The translations under genes and the position numbers were made by a program. DNA of 21,921 nt from Spirochaeta sp. (GTDB taxonomy: Bacteria > Spirochaetota > Spirochaetia > UBA9216), in NCBI GenBank assembly GCA_003454605.1, contig DMKD01000362.1, positions 1 to 21,921 on the forward strand, in the 5' to 3' direction. The notes beneath the pieces are model-generated. The model had not been told where the DNA came from. It saw nothing but the letters and a program-made list of their open reading frames with translations, and did no database searches. Below are positions 21,097 through 21,921 of this stretch, one piece after another (within the stretch, counting starts at the first letter, position 1; each line of letters begins with the position of its first letter).

Positions 21097-21921
21097 TTAA
21101 ATAAATTCAGTCCCGTATTTATCCTTTACGGCATTATAGAGCTGCTTGATATCCTGATCCCGTTCTTTTGGACAGATCATTGTCGCCTTCGGGGTGTGAA
21201 TAACGATCATATCCTCAAGACCTATTCCGGCAATAATATGTCCGTCATCGCTCGAGGCCAGCAGATTGTTGCGGCTGTCGATGAGCAGGCTGTTTTCCAG
21301 ACTGTAACTGTTATCTGCAGCATCGGTATCACAGGTTCCGGCAAAAGCTGTCCAAGAGCCGATGTCAAGCCAGGTTAGAGGCATCGGCAGTGCTGCAACC
21401 TTGAAAGAATCATCCTTCGATGCCGGCTCCATAACAGCAAAGTCAATGCTGATCTTCTTAAGAGCGGGATAGACCTCTTCAAGGGTGTCGTGGAAAACTT
21501 CCGATCCCACACTGTCTGCAATTTTCATAATTTGCCGGTAATTTTTCGGTTCGTACTTCGCGACGCATTTAAGCAGGGTTTCAGCCTTCCAGACAAACAT
21601 CCCGCTGTTCCAGAGATATTTACCTGGACCTGCTGAAAAATATGCTTCGGCATCTGATTTCCCCGGTTTCTCCCTGAACTGTTTCAAGAGTTTCGAGCCG
21701 CCGTAGAAATCCCCGTCAAGTTCTAGATATCCGAATCCCGTTGCTGCATGGTCGGGTGCTATCCCGAAGGTAACGAGGGTATCGGCATTGTTTTCAACGA
21801 TCTCATAGCCCTGCTCAACTATCTTCAGAAACTGATCAACCGGCTCTATAATATGATCCGCTGTAAATACCGCCATCACGGCCTCGGGATCTTTTTTATA
21901 TAAAACCGCTGCACTGTAAGC
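21097..21921 (-). CDS. Mannose-1-phosphate guanylyltransferase, N-terminus cut by window edge
   Basis: Forms GDP-mannose from mannose-1-phosphate and GTP in the cytosol, feeding cell-surface polysaccharides. The frame is open from base 21921 to the stop at 21097 (274 codons). Visible family blocks: MAVFTADHIIEP (the PADHxI motif with a T), TFGIAPDHAATGFGYLE, FREKPGKSDAEAYF, YLWNSGMFVWKAE, ISIDFAVMEPA and LTWLDIGSWTAF. The first roughly 90 residues, with the nucleotide-binding GGxGxRL loop, lie past the edge. The C-terminus ends after the guanylyltransferase domain without a phosphomannose isomerase fusion. The gene is followed by the DUF4954 gene on the same strand. Confidence 0.9.
   Translation of the reverse strand, partial: AYSAAVLYKKDPEAVMAVFTADHIIEPVDQFLKIVEQGYEIVENNADTLVTFGIAPDHAATGFGYLELDGDFYGGSKLLKQFREKPGKSDAEAYFSAGPGKYLWNSGMFVWKAETLLKCVAKYEPKNYRQIMKIADSVGSEVFHDTLEEVYPALKKISIDFAVMEPASKDDSFKVAALPMPLTWLDIGSWTAFAGTCDTDAADNSYSLENSLLIDSRNNLLASSDDGHIIAGIGLEDMIVIHTPKATMICPKERDQDIKQLYNAVKDKYGTEFI

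Noticed and set aside
1..21921. CRISPR arrays, tRNA or rRNA genes, transposases, phage genes
   Set aside because: No regularly spaced repeats, cloverleaf-type sequence or mobile-element proteins were seen by eye.

Overview
The window looks like an ordinary chromosomal segment of a bacterium of moderate G+C (mid-40s by eye), most plausibly a Spirochaetota member or a related anaerobe. The lineage is inferred, not proven. It rests on a DUF4954 hexapeptide-repeat protein beside mannose-1-phosphate guanylyltransferase, a DUF3783 protein, a giant MalT-like regulator ending in a BTAD domain, and a tungsten-type aldehyde ferredoxin oxidoreductase. I saw no rRNA, tRNA, CRISPR array, phage gene or transposase.

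Left part (1-4875, minus strand). proC and proA (proline synthesis) overlap by 4 bp, and proA runs off the left edge just before its C-terminus. Upstream lies a tight unit of a 67-aa ThiS/MoaD-type sulfur carrier, a divergent YidC-like insertase and an EamA/DMT permease.

Centre-left (4876-8709, plus strand). A divergent sigma-70-type promoter starts a ~265-nt leader whose first ~100 nt resemble the molybdenum/tungsten cofactor (Moco/Tuco) riboswitch. It is followed by a 144-bp palindrome-rich segment flanked by a 9-bp direct repeat that duplicates the ribosome binding site. Then come a four-cluster ferredoxin and a tungsten aldehyde ferredoxin oxidoreductase (stop/start overlap, strong terminator), and a second small unit with a DUF3783 protein and a dihydropterin-type metallo-beta-lactamase-fold enzyme. 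Sulfur carrier, cofactor riboswitch, W-enzyme with its electron-transfer subunit and a pterin-related hydrolase together suggest a tungstopterin-centred neighbourhood.

Middle (8710-10985). A compact unit has a near-consensus promoter, a 20-codon micro-ORF and three successive hairpins, two of them terminator-like. Next are a 68-aa basic protein, a 7-codon ORF with a copied ribosome-binding region, a secreted DUF2147 protein (minus) and a free-standing B12-dependent methionine synthase activation-domain protein (plus) that appears to be leaderless.

Right-centre (10986-18932). A putative amino-acid uptake and conversion cluster: a saccharopine-dehydrogenase-family oxidoreductase, a sodium:solute symporter with a 41-aa accessory peptide, a glutamate-1-semialdehyde-aminomutase-like class III aminotransferase, and a divergent 1071-aa STAND/MalT-like regulator with a C-terminal winged helix plus BTAD. 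Substrate unknown.

Right end (19014-21921, minus strand). DUF4954 protein, preceded by mannose-1-phosphate guanylyltransferase, which runs off the right edge.

A recurring theme is genes whose ATG sits only 6-7 nt after a good -10 box with no Shine-Dalgarno (proC, the DUF3783 gene, the B12-activation gene), suggesting leaderless mRNAs.
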